The notes beneath the pieces are model-generated. The model was given only the letters and a program-made list of their open reading frames with translations. It was not told where the DNA came from and made no database searches. From CAXBDP01 sp041689935 (GTDB lineage Bacteria; Bacteroidota; Bacteroidia; Cytophagales; Cyclobacteriaceae): a DNA stretch of 18,233 nucleotides. The stretch's first letter is position 1. Each line of letters begins with the position of its first letter. Both the position numbers and the translations under genes were made by a program. The DNA lies in assembly GCA_041689935.1 (NCBI GenBank), contig JBDNFI010000015.1, forward strand, positions 1-18,233, written 5' to 3'. Below, piece after piece: positions 1 through 7,215 of the stretch.

Positions 1-138
1 ACGAAGCCACTAAAAAGTGGACAATGCCGATTCGAAATTGGGGCGTAATCCTAAACCAATTTATGATTATATTTGAAAATCGTTTGAAATTTTAACCATC
101 CCTAAATGCTACTTACACACTTCTCGGGATAGTGTCTC
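1..138 (+). mobile_element. Right end of an IS256-family (mutator-type) insertion sequence
   Basis: Positions 3-95 encode the typical C-terminus of an IS256/mutator transposase. The stretch at about 111-138 looks like the element's right terminal inverted repeat: read outside-in on the minus strand it begins GAGACACTATCCCGAG and continues into GTGTGTAAG, the GTGTGTAA-type end common in this family. The left end lies outside the window, so the target duplication cannot be seen. The exact outer base (136-138) is an estimate. Confidence 0.75.
3..95 (+). CDS. IS256-family transposase, C-terminal fragment (cut by window edge)
   Basis: The frame starting at base 3 is open for 30 codons to a TAA at 93-95. 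It contains KWTMPIRNWGVILNQF followed by IFENRL, which closely matches the conserved end of IS256/mutator (COG3328-type) DDE transposases (pattern KKWTMPIRNW..ALNQF.I.FE.R). In this family the catalytic DDE residues lie upstream and are therefore outside the window. The gene continues to the left; whether the whole copy is intact cannot be judged. The short distance from this stop to the presumed terminal repeat fits a complete 3' end of the element. Confidence 0.8.
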   Translation, partial: EATKKWTMPIRNWGVILNQFMIIFENRLKF

Positions 139-139
139 A

Positions 140-628
140 ATGTTAGAAAACAGCTCCCTTATTTTTGTCACAATCGATTTTATCGGTCTTTTTTTACTAA
201 TCGCCTCTTGGAAAATGGCGGGAGGTGCGAGAGCTATTTACGCTTTAGGCTTTTTCATTGTTAGTTTGTTTTTATTTTATGAAGTGATTATTCAAACTAC
301 GTTTCTATCTAAAATTAATAGCTTAAGCGAAGGGTCTAATGTAGTCGTTTCGTTGATTGATAATCTCGTTTCAAATTTAATTTGGTCTTTCTTTATAATA
401 TCCTTTATCCTTATTGCCATTTCAATCGGGCTCCTTGGCAAAGGAAAGGTTGTGAAAATTGCCGCCATATTGGCTATTATCTTCCTCACATTTCTTGGGC
501 TAATACTTCCAGCCAGCTTATTGCCATTTACAATCTTTGGAATTTTGGGCTTATTATTTATTTATCGTAAAACCTTCGAGCACAATTTTTTTGAGGGAAT
601 GAAAATATTACTCGCTAAAAATTCTTGA
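140..628 (+). CDS. Small polytopic membrane protein of unknown function
   Basis: A 162-residue, very hydrophobic protein. Apparent membrane segments lie at roughly residues 7-24, 30-50, 80-98, 105-122 and 124-142, with a short polar loop near 55-72 and a basic C-terminal tail (YRKTFEHNFF). No family was recognised. The ATG lies 2 bases after the presumed end of the IS256-type element. Either the IS inserted just upstream of the native start, or it cut off an original 5' end and this ATG is a secondary start. Any native promoter has been displaced, so expression may depend on read-through from the IS. It converges on tag with an 11-base gap and no visible terminator. The octamer GCGGGAGG occurs inside it at 218. 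Confidence 0.65.
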   Translation: MLENSSLIFVTIDFIGLFLLIASWKMAGGARAIYALGFFIVSLFLFYEVIIQTTFLSKINSLSEGSNVVVSLIDNLVSNLIWSFFIISFILIAISIGLLGKGKVVKIAAILAIIFLTFLGLILPASLLPFTIFGILGLLFIYRKTFEHNFFEGMKILLAKNS

Positions 629-639
629 TGGTATAGATC

Positions 640-1197
640 CTACTTGTGCTTATAGCGAAAGCAATCAATCAAATGATCGTTTGCCAATCCGCAGGCTTGC
701 ATATATGCATATATAATAGTGGAGCCTACGAATTTAAAGCCTCGTTTTTGTAAATCCTTGCTCAGAGCCTCCGATTCCTTCGTCTTTGCGGGCACTTCCA
801 CCAAGCTTCTCCAAGTATTCTTAATCGGCTGTCCATTCACAAATCTCCAAACATAAGCATCAAAGCTGCCAAATTCCTTTTGGATATCAACAAATAGTTT
901 GGCGTTATTGATGGCCGACTGGATTTTAAGTCTATTCCTTACAATGCCAGTGAATTGCATTAACTCCTCTACCTTTTCGGTTGTAAAATTAGCTACAATA
1001 TGAGGATCGAAATCTGCAAAAGTCTTTCTATAACCCTCCCGCTTTTTCAATATGGTAGACCAGCTTAAACCTGCTTGCGCTCCTTCCAGAATCAAAAATT
1101 CAAAGTGGGTTTTGTCATCATTCACGGGAATTCCCCATTCTTCATCATGGTATTTTACATACTCTTCGAATCCTAGGCACCAAGCACAACGATTCAT
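640..1197 (-). CDS. tag: DNA-3-methyladenine glycosylase I
   Basis: A 185-residue HhH-superfamily glycosylase of the normal Tag length. It removes 3-methyladenine from alkylated DNA in the cytoplasm as the first step of base excision repair. It aligns almost colinearly with E. coli Tag. The four zinc ligands of that enzyme are at the same positions (C4, H17, H175, C179). The base-pocket residues Y16, W21, E38 and W46 are present, as is the family signature KRGFKFVGSTIIYAYMQA. It is the last gene of a minus-strand run after wzc and the epimerase, starting 22 bases after the epimerase stop, so it is probably co-transcribed with polysaccharide genes; the functional link looks incidental. One GCGGGAGG octamer (minus strand) lies at 1035-1042. 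Confidence 0.95.
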   Translation of the reverse strand: MNRCAWCLGFEEYVKYHDEEWGIPVNDDKTHFEFLILEGAQAGLSWSTILKKREGYRKTFADFDPHIVANFTTEKVEELMQFTGIVRNRLKIQSAINNAKLFVDIQKEFGSFDAYVWRFVNGQPIKNTWRSLVEVPAKTKESEALSKDLQKRGFKFVGSTIIYAYMQACGLANDHLIDCFRYKHK

Positions 1198-1219
1198 AGA
1201 TCTTGTTTTGAGTGGATTT

Positions 1220-2281
1220 TTACGCTTCCTTAAAGTACTCTCTGTACCAAGCCAAGAAATTAGTTACTCCATTGCGGATGGTTGTTTTTGGTCGGAAGCC
1301 CATATCTTTTTCCAATTCCGAGGCGTCAGCATAAGACAAAGCAATATCACCTGGCTGAATCGGCATCAAATTTTTAACTGCCTTCTTCCCAAGCTGCTCC
1401 TCGATTTCTTCGATAAAGTCCATCAATCGAACTGGTGAGCTATTCCCAATATTATAAACCATGTAGGGTGTATTGACAATATCCTCAGCATAGTTAAGCT
1501 TTTCGGCGTGTGGATTTTTAGTAGGTGCTTTATCAAGCACTCGCGTGATTCCTTCTACGATATCATCCACATAGGTAAAGTCCCTCCGCATATCTCCGTA
1601 GTTATACACATCGATAGGTTCGCCAGCAAGTATCTTTTTGGTGAAAATAAATAGTGCCATATCAGGACGACCCCATGGCCCATATACCGTAAAAAACCTC
1701 AAACCAGTGGTTGGCACCCTGAAAATGTGTGAATATGTATGCGCCATCAGTTCATTTGCCTTTTTGCTGGCGGCATATAAACTCACTGGAAAATCCACAT
1801 GCTCCATGGTGGAGAAAGGGATATTTCGGGCTTGCCCATACACACTAGAACTACTCGCATAGACTAAATGCTTCACATTGAAATGCCTCGCCATTTCTAA
1901 AATATGACAAAACCCTAAAATATTACTCTGCATATATACCTCAGGATGCGTGAGACTATGTCTTACGCCTGCTTGAGCAGCCAAGTTGATAATATGATCT
2001 ATGCCCGCATCTTGAAACAGCTTCTCCAGATTATGCTTATCCTCTAATTGCAGGCGGATAAAGCTAAATTTGGGGTATTTACTACTGTAAACTCTAACGT
2101 TATACTCATTCTCCTTAGGGTGTATCCCTAATTGGATAAGTCTATCCTTTTTGAGCATTGGGTCGTAGTAGTCGTTGATACTATCAAGTCCAACTACTTC
2201 ATCCCCTCTTTCTAATAATTTTTGGGAAGTGTGAAATCCTATAAAACCGGCTGCACCGGTCACTAAAACCTTTCTGATCAT
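1220..2281 (-). CDS. NAD-dependent epimerase, UDP-glucuronate 4-epimerase type
   Basis: A 353-residue extended SDR enzyme. With the start at 2281 it begins MIRKVLVTGAAGFIG, giving the NAD-binding GxxGxxG at residues 9-15. Catalytic residues are the serine cluster at 142-145 (ASSSSVYG) and Y169/K173 (SLYAASKK). The stretch FFTVYGPWGRPDMA at 196-209 is characteristic of the UDP-glucuronate 4-epimerase branch (CapI/LpsL/WbpP-like), which makes UDP-galacturonate for capsule or O-antigen. An in-frame ATG at 2305 would add 8 residues. I prefer 2281 because it forms an ATGA overlap with the wzc stop (2278-2281) and places the Rossmann motif at the usual N-terminal distance. Substrate specificity is inferred from motif similarity. 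It is probably translationally coupled to wzc and lies in a capsule/EPS context. Confidence 0.88.
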   Translation of the reverse strand: MIRKVLVTGAAGFIGFHTSQKLLERGDEVVGLDSINDYYDPMLKKDRLIQLGIHPKENEYNVRVYSSKYPKFSFIRLQLEDKHNLEKLFQDAGIDHIINLAAQAGVRHSLTHPEVYMQSNILGFCHILEMARHFNVKHLVYASSSSVYGQARNIPFSTMEHVDFPVSLYAASKKANELMAHTYSHIFRVPTTGLRFFTVYGPWGRPDMALFIFTKKILAGEPIDVYNYGDMRRDFTYVDDIVEGITRVLDKAPTKNPHAEKLNYAEDIVNTPYMVYNIGNSSPVRLMDFIEEIEEQLGKKAVKNLMPIQPGDIALSYADASELEKDMGFRPKTTIRNGVTNFLAWYREYFKEA

Positions 2282-4641
2282 GCGTGTTTTCTTCTCCAAA
2301 GCCAAGTTCTCTTTTTAACAAGATCGGCTTCATTTATTTCATAATATTCGCCGTAGCCATAGCCGTAACCATAGCCGTAACCATAGCCCCTATTTGGCAC
2401 ATAGTCGTTGTAGATTATTTGTATAGGTCCTGTCAATTGCTTTTCAAACTGGCCATTCACAAAATCAAGCATTGGCTTGGTGGTATATTTTTGTCTTACC
2501 ACATAAAGCGTCAAATCCGCATGCTTAATTAACTCAAGCGCATCGGCCACCAGATTTACTGGTGGTGTATCCATTACAATATAATGGTACTTTTCCTTAA
2601 GCTCTTCTAACAGGAATCTAAACTTATCGCTCATTAATAACTCTGCTGGATTTGGCGGAGCAGGACCAGATGGCATAATATCTAAATTTTCAAGAGAAGT
2701 AGGATGCACAATCTCATCCTTTGATGCTTCTCCGACCATGTATTCTGTAAGGCCCTTTACTTTGCCAAGACCGAAATCCGCATAACTTCTTGGCTTACGT
2801 AAATCAAGCCCCATCAAAAGGGTCTTCTTATTACCCACAGCTAGCACAGAGGCCATGTTCATTGAGCAAAAGCTTTTGCCTTCACCACTTACACTAGATG
2901 TAACAATAAATATCTTCTTCTCTTTTTCGATGGCAAAAAACTGGAGGTTGGTACGAATGGCTCTAAAAGATTCGGCTACTGGAGACTTAGGACTCTTGTG
3001 AACAACTAAGCCGTAACTCAAATCATTATGACCAACCATTCCTATGATTGGTATATCGGTACTCTTTTGGAGTTTGCGGGAGGATTTAATTCGTTCATCC
3101 AGAAATTCCTTCAGCAAAATGAATAGTAATGGAAGTGCCAGCCCAATACCAATGCCCATCAAGTACGTGGCTTCTTTTTTAGGGCCAATTCGTGCAAAAT
3201 ATCCTTTGGATGGATCAATCACTTTGTGGGCTGGAATGGTGGCCGCCTTGGATATTTGCGCTTCAGACTTCTTTTGCATCAAGAAGTTGAAATTGCCCTC
3301 ATTCAAACTATACTTTCGCTGGATATTCACATACTCCCGCTCCTGCGCTGGAATGATGTTCAACTCACGATTTGCAGTACCGATTTCAGAATTTAGCTCC
3401 CTTAGCCTCGTTTCTAGAGGTGCTTTTACATTACGAACACTTTCTTGAAGTATGCTTCGCTTATCGGAGAGTTGCTTTCGAAAATCTACTATGTTTGGAT
3501 TATTGGTATTCGATAAGGTACTGAAATTACGAATTCGATTGCTTAAATCATAAATTTCTTGCACCAAGGTGCTCAATATACCATCCTCAATCCCAGCGGT
3601 CGCAGGTGCCAATATTGCTTCAAAATTGTCTGACTCAGTAAGATAATTATCTAAATAATCGTAGTACGTTATTTGCCTTTTAATAACTTGTTTTTCAGCG
3701 TCCTTTTCAATTATGCGCAAATAAATTCTCTCGGTTTCTCCGCTGAGATTAGAAAAACTACTTTTGGTTCGAAAATCCCGCATAGCACCTTCAACAAAAG
3801 CAAGGGAGTCGCCAATCAGCAATAACTGCTGATCTATAAATTTGATAGTATTTTCAGCTACTTGATTTTTTTCATTTACCTCCCGCTGCACATAGACCTC
3901 CACCAATCTATTGATATAGCGACTGTCTTTGGCAAAAACTGTGGTATTCATACTCAGTTCTACCATGGAGCCGAAGGTACTTTTTATCTGAAGACGATTG
4001 GCATAATCACGAGCCATCGTTTCTATATCTCGGGTGGTCACTACTACCTCCTTATCAATGTAATCAGCTGTGATGTCCGTCGAAACGATCGTTAGCTTAC
4101 CGCTTGAGAGCTCAAAAACCTCCCCGGATTCAACTTCATAGGTAATACCTCCACCGGAGACTGCAACAATAAATTTATCGTTGGGCTGCGGTATTACAGA
4201 AACTGGAGTTCCATAAAATGCCCCAAGGCCATCAGGATAATCGATAAAAAATGGGCGCGTTGGATATAATTCTTTGTCCTTCACATTCCCGACAAGCACA
4301 TAATTAATTTCAAAATCAAGCGTCCGCAGCGTTTGTTCAGCCATCGTAAATGACTTCAAAATTCCAATTTGGTTATCCATCCGGCGGTTACTACTCCCAA
4401 ACATATCGCCACCTGGCATCACCCCAGTGTTGATTTCACTTTCGATAAGTACCGTAGCTTTTACTAGATATTCGTCAATTGCGTATCTGTTTTTTAGGAA
4501 TGCAATGCCTAGTCCAATCCCTACACTTATCACCAGTAGCCACCACCAAGATGCAATTATTCCAATTATCTCCTTAAAATCGATCCCACTATCATCTTCC
4601 GATGACATAGGTCCGTTCATAAACTCATCCGATTGCTTCAT
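2278..4641 (-). CDS. wzc: Wzc-type polysaccharide co-polymerase / bacterial tyrosine kinase
   Basis: A 787-residue inner-membrane protein controlling chain length and export of capsule or exopolysaccharide. In order: Wzz-type N-terminal domain with membrane helix at about 33-49; long periplasmic coiled-coil portion (about 255-450); GNVR-like segment near 455-480; second helix at about 494-510; cytoplasmic BY-kinase. Kinase motifs: ESFRAIRTNLQF at 557-568, Walker A SGEGKS at 585-590, Walker A' at 608-615 (LLMGLDLR) and Walker B YIVMDTPP at 687-694. The C-terminal autophosphorylation cluster is unusual: six YG dipeptides at 753-764, then EYY. The first Asp of the canonical Walker A' (hhhDxDxR) is Gly611 here; Asp613 is kept. 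The gene leads the wzc-epimerase-tag operon; no wza or glycosyltransferase lies in the window. Confidence 0.93.
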   Translation of the reverse strand: MKQSDEFMNGPMSSEDDSGIDFKEIIGIIASWWWLLVISVGIGLGIAFLKNRYAIDEYLVKATVLIESEINTGVMPGGDMFGSSNRRMDNQIGILKSFTMAEQTLRTLDFEINYVLVGNVKDKELYPTRPFFIDYPDGLGAFYGTPVSVIPQPNDKFIVAVSGGGITYEVESGEVFELSSGKLTIVSTDITADYIDKEVVVTTRDIETMARDYANRLQIKSTFGSMVELSMNTTVFAKDSRYINRLVEVYVQREVNEKNQVAENTIKFIDQQLLLIGDSLAFVEGAMRDFRTKSSFSNLSGETERIYLRIIEKDAEKQVIKRQITYYDYLDNYLTESDNFEAILAPATAGIEDGILSTLVQEIYDLSNRIRNFSTLSNTNNPNIVDFRKQLSDKRSILQESVRNVKAPLETRLRELNSEIGTANRELNIIPAQEREYVNIQRKYSLNEGNFNFLMQKKSEAQISKAATIPAHKVIDPSKGYFARIGPKKEATYLMGIGIGLALPLLFILLKEFLDERIKSSRKLQKSTDIPIIGMVGHNDLSYGLVVHKSPKSPVAESFRAIRTNLQFFAIEKEKKIFIVTSSVSGEGKSFCSMNMASVLAVGNKKTLLMGLDLRKPRSYADFGLGKVKGLTEYMVGEASKDEIVHPTSLENLDIMPSGPAPPNPAELLMSDKFRFLLEELKEKYHYIVMDTPPVNLVADALELIKHADLTLYVVRQKYTTKPMLDFVNGQFEKQLTGPIQIIYNDYVPNRGYGYGYGYGYGYGEYYEINEADLVKKRTWLWRRKHA
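2351..2386 (-). repeat. Three 12-bp tandem repeats encoding the YGYG tail of Wzc
   Basis: On the plus strand three 12-base units follow each other: CCGTAGCCATAG, CCGTAACCATAG, CCGTAACCATAG. Each encodes Tyr-Gly-Tyr-Gly on the minus strand, so gain or loss of units keeps the reading frame but changes the number of phosphorylatable tyrosines by two. Confidence 0.9.
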
Positions 4642-4963
4642 ATTGTTTCGTTAGGGCAAGCAATTGCTTAATTCTGAAAATAAGCTGTGTTAAAGGTCTG
4701 AAAAAATCGCGAAATATTGTTGATTTGAGCCCATTTGTTCGATTAATCACTCATTGCGAACGAAAAAAACAAACAGAAATTTCTAAAACCTCTAAATTAT
4801 TTTTTCAACTTGGGCTTAATATAAGCTAAAATTGAATATTATGCACTTCATATGAGCTATTCAGTGAACATTATTAAATAGTGATATGTACGATATACAG
4901 CAGGAAATAATTTTTCAATCGGTATAAAATTATCTTTTCAATCATCTTGTTAGAGAAATAAAA
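4642..4963. promoter_or_regulatory. Divergent 322-bp intergenic region between wzc and the GNAT gene
   Basis: This AT-rich stretch separates two divergent transcription units and must hold both promoters. I found no full match to the Bacteroidota promoter (TTTG, about 19 bases, TAnnTTTG) on either strand. The nearest element for the plus-strand unit is TATCTTTT at 4931-4938, without a convincing -33 partner. A short inverted repeat, GCTTA-ATA-TAAGC, lies at 4814-4826 and could be an operator. No ORF or RNA gene was recognised here. Confidence 0.45.
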
Positions 4964-5926
4964 ATGACTCAGCTATCAATACGGGAAGCAAAGCGGGAGG
5001 ATATCGAGGCAATTGTTTCTTTACAAAAGCAAAGTCTGGGTGAGGGACTGATCCCACGCAGTGAGGCTTTTTGGCATTGGAAACATATAGAAAATCCATT
5101 TGGGCCGTCGCAGGTATTGCTTGGCTGGGAGGATGATCAGCTAGTGGCTTTGCGTGCATTTATGAATTGGCAATGGAAATTGGGTAATCAAACTTTCCAT
5201 GCTTTGCGAGCAGTAGATACTGCCACGCATCCCAATTGGCAAGGAAAGGGGCTATTCAAAAAACTTACCTTGGAAATGATCGAAAAACAAAAACAGCTTG
5301 GGAAAGATTTTGTGTTTAATACACCAAATAAACAAAGCCTTCCTGGTTATCTAAAAATGGGCTGGCAAGAACTTGCGAAACCCAACATGAATATTCGGAT
5401 AGGATCATGGAAAGGATTTCTACAGGCACCCCAAATAAAATTACCTATTAAAGCTGAATGGGATTTGCAAAATTTTGATTGGAATAAATTAGATGCGTGG
5501 CTCTCAAAGCAGTCCTTTTCTGGCATTCATACACCGAAAAATAGCGACTATTTGCGTTGGCGATATTTGCAAATACCTGAATTCAAATACTTTGGATTCT
5601 TTAGCTCAGAAAATGGCGGAGGTCTCCTTATTGGGCGTTTCAAAATGACTTCTAATTTGCCCGAATTACGTATAACTGAATTAATTGGCACAAATAATGA
5701 GCATATAAAGACTGAACTTTCTAAGATAATTAACTATTATTCTCCAGCATTTATCTCTTGCATGGCAGGCTATGAGGCTGGCCAATTTCCATTAAAGAAT
5801 TCAGGCTTTATAAAAATCCCTAATCTTGGGCCAAAAGTGGCCCTAAGAAAGGTCAATACCCTTCATGAGGATTTGTCCGTTAAAAAAAATTGGAATTGGA
5901 CCACAGGAGATATGGAATTATTTTGA
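4964..5926 (+). CDS. GNAT-like acyltransferase of the exopolysaccharide-locus type
   Basis: A 320-residue soluble protein. The N-terminal half starts like a GNAT enzyme (LSIREAKREDIEAIVSLQKQ). It carries the acetyl-CoA pyrophosphate-binding pattern HPNWQGKGLFKKL at 89-101 (Q/R-x-x-G-x-G/A) and the later GNAT segment NTPNKQSLPGYLKMGW at 119-134. Two similar aromatic stretches, FWHWKHIENPFG near residue 36 and YLRWRYLQIPEF near 195, hint at a duplicated or two-lobed architecture, as in other large GNAT-related proteins of polysaccharide clusters. The substrate is unknown; acylation of a sugar or sugar precursor is a guess from context. It is divergent from wzc and lies 23 bases upstream of the membrane protein at 5950, so the two probably form an operon. 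GCGGGAGG occurs near its start (4993). Confidence 0.72.
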   Translation: MTQLSIREAKREDIEAIVSLQKQSLGEGLIPRSEAFWHWKHIENPFGPSQVLLGWEDDQLVALRAFMNWQWKLGNQTFHALRAVDTATHPNWQGKGLFKKLTLEMIEKQKQLGKDFVFNTPNKQSLPGYLKMGWQELAKPNMNIRIGSWKGFLQAPQIKLPIKAEWDLQNFDWNKLDAWLSKQSFSGIHTPKNSDYLRWRYLQIPEFKYFGFFSSENGGGLLIGRFKMTSNLPELRITELIGTNNEHIKTELSKIINYYSPAFISCMAGYEAGQFPLKNSGFIKIPNLGPKVALRKVNTLHEDLSVKKNWNWTTGDMELF

Positions 5927-5949
5927 TTTTCTTTTAACTTGCTAGTCCT

Positions 5950-7164
5950 ATGAGTCCAGTGGATTTTATATTTATTCCCTTACTTTTTTTAATTGGCTTT
6001 GCTATAAACAGGCAAATCAAGGGAAGGTACCCCTATGCAAGTATCAAAACCTTGGACTTACTATTTGCCTTCCACATGGGAATGGCCATTGTCTATTATA
6101 TCTATGCCAACTTCAATAGTAGCGATAGCAAATACTATCATTACAAGGTTATTAACAATTATAGAGGGGAAAATTGGTTAGATTACTTTGAGCAAGGCAC
6201 CCCATTTGTGGAATTTATAGGCTGGCCGTTAATTAAAGTGTTTGGTGTTGGCTATGAAGGAGTCATGATGTTTTTTGCCTTGCTAGGCTATGGCGGAATG
6301 GCCTTCTTTTATCTATTATTTGTAGAAAATATCCGTTTCAAACACAGCCTCTTTGGCCAATTGCTTTTCCCATTAGTATTGTTTCTCCCAAACATGCACT
6401 TTTGGTCGGGCTCCTTTGGCAAAGGCGCAATCGTCTTTTTGGGAATTGTAGCCTTCTTCTTTTCACTTAGCAGGATATCCTCCCGCTGGCTTATTGCCAT
6501 CATAGGTTTGACTATTGTTTATTTTGTTCGTCCTCATATTGCTTTCATTTTTGTGGCCGCCGCTGGTTTGGCCTTAATGATGGGCAGCAAGGGGATCAAA
6601 CCCGCTCAAAAAGTTGTCGCATTTTTAGCTTTAGTGGTCGTATTTGCCCTAATTTATGATAAGGTGTTTGCCTATGTAGGTATAGAGGAAGAAGGCTTCG
6701 AGAGTGTCGAAGATTTTGCTGGGAAATATGTGTTTGAGCTTAGTAAAGCTGGCTCATCCGTGGATATCTCCAACTATAACTTAATTCAAAAGATGACCAC
6801 ATTTATATACAGGCCCTTATTTTTCGATACAAATGGAGCGTTGGGTTTATTTGTATCTTTTGAAAATCTGCTATATGTAATTCTTTCATTCCAGATTTTT
6901 AGGGGTGGTTTTTTTAGCTTTATTTGGAAAAGTGACTTGCTTACCAAAACTTCCTTGATAGCCTTTTTGGCTTCTTCGGCTGCCCTCTCACAAATCACCG
7001 CCAACCTTGGCATTGCTATTCGCATGAAAGCCATGATCATGTTCCTTCTGCTATTTGTGATTCTTAAATATTTGGATTATAAAAAATATAAGGTGCGGCA
7101 AGTTCGATGGAAGAAGTACCTCAAGCAAGTTCGACTGAAAAAACATGAGTTAAGCGTAAGCTAG
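5950..7164 (+). CDS. Polytopic membrane protein, candidate Wzy/EpsG-like polysaccharide polymerase
   Basis: A 404-residue integral membrane protein with about 9-10 hydrophobic helices, at about 3-20, 37-55, 95-120, 132-148, 155-172, 178-207, 217-238, 297-318 and 335-376. A large polar loop at about 56-90 is rich in Tyr and acidic residues (SSDSKYYHYKVINNY). Motifs shared with Bacteroidota exopolysaccharide-locus membrane proteins, as I recall them, are LPNMHFWSGSFGKGA (about 146-160), YFVRPHIAF (about 191-199) and NLGIAIRMKAMIMF (about 354-367). The topology and the periplasmic-type loop are compatible with a Wzy-type polymerase, but sequence alone does not prove it. The C-terminal 30 residues are strongly basic. 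It follows the GNAT gene by 23 bases and ends just before a strong terminator. Confidence 0.6.
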   Translation: MSPVDFIFIPLLFLIGFAINRQIKGRYPYASIKTLDLLFAFHMGMAIVYYIYANFNSSDSKYYHYKVINNYRGENWLDYFEQGTPFVEFIGWPLIKVFGVGYEGVMMFFALLGYGGMAFFYLLFVENIRFKHSLFGQLLFPLVLFLPNMHFWSGSFGKGAIVFLGIVAFFFSLSRISSRWLIAIIGLTIVYFVRPHIAFIFVAAAGLALMMGSKGIKPAQKVVAFLALVVVFALIYDKVFAYVGIEEEGFESVEDFAGKYVFELSKAGSSVDISNYNLIQKMTTFIYRPLFFDTNGALGLFVSFENLLYVILSFQIFRGGFFSFIWKSDLLTKTSLIAFLASSAALSQITANLGIAIRMKAMIMFLLLFVILKYLDYKKYKVRQVRWKKYLKQVRLKKHELSVS

Positions 7165-7172
7165 TTATAAAT

Positions 7173-7204
7173 CCAAAAGCCCTTTCGTTGAAAAGGGCTT
7201 TTGG
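7173..7204. terminator. Bidirectional rho-independent terminator
   Basis: A perfect 13-bp inverted repeat, CCAAAAGCCCTTT and AAAGGGCTTTTGG, surrounds a 6-base loop. The AAAAGCCC...GGGCTTTT arrangement gives an A-tract, stem and U-tract in both directions. It sits between the convergent stops at 7164 (plus) and 7216 (minus), so it probably ends both units. Confidence 0.9.
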
Positions 7205-7215
7205 AAGCTAAAGTG

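Noticed and set aside
4922..4963. TATCTTTT (4931-4938) as the Bacteroidota -7 box of the GNAT operon
   Set aside because: One mismatch to TAnnTTTG and no TTG/TTTG at the proper upstream distance. Mentioned only as the nearest match.
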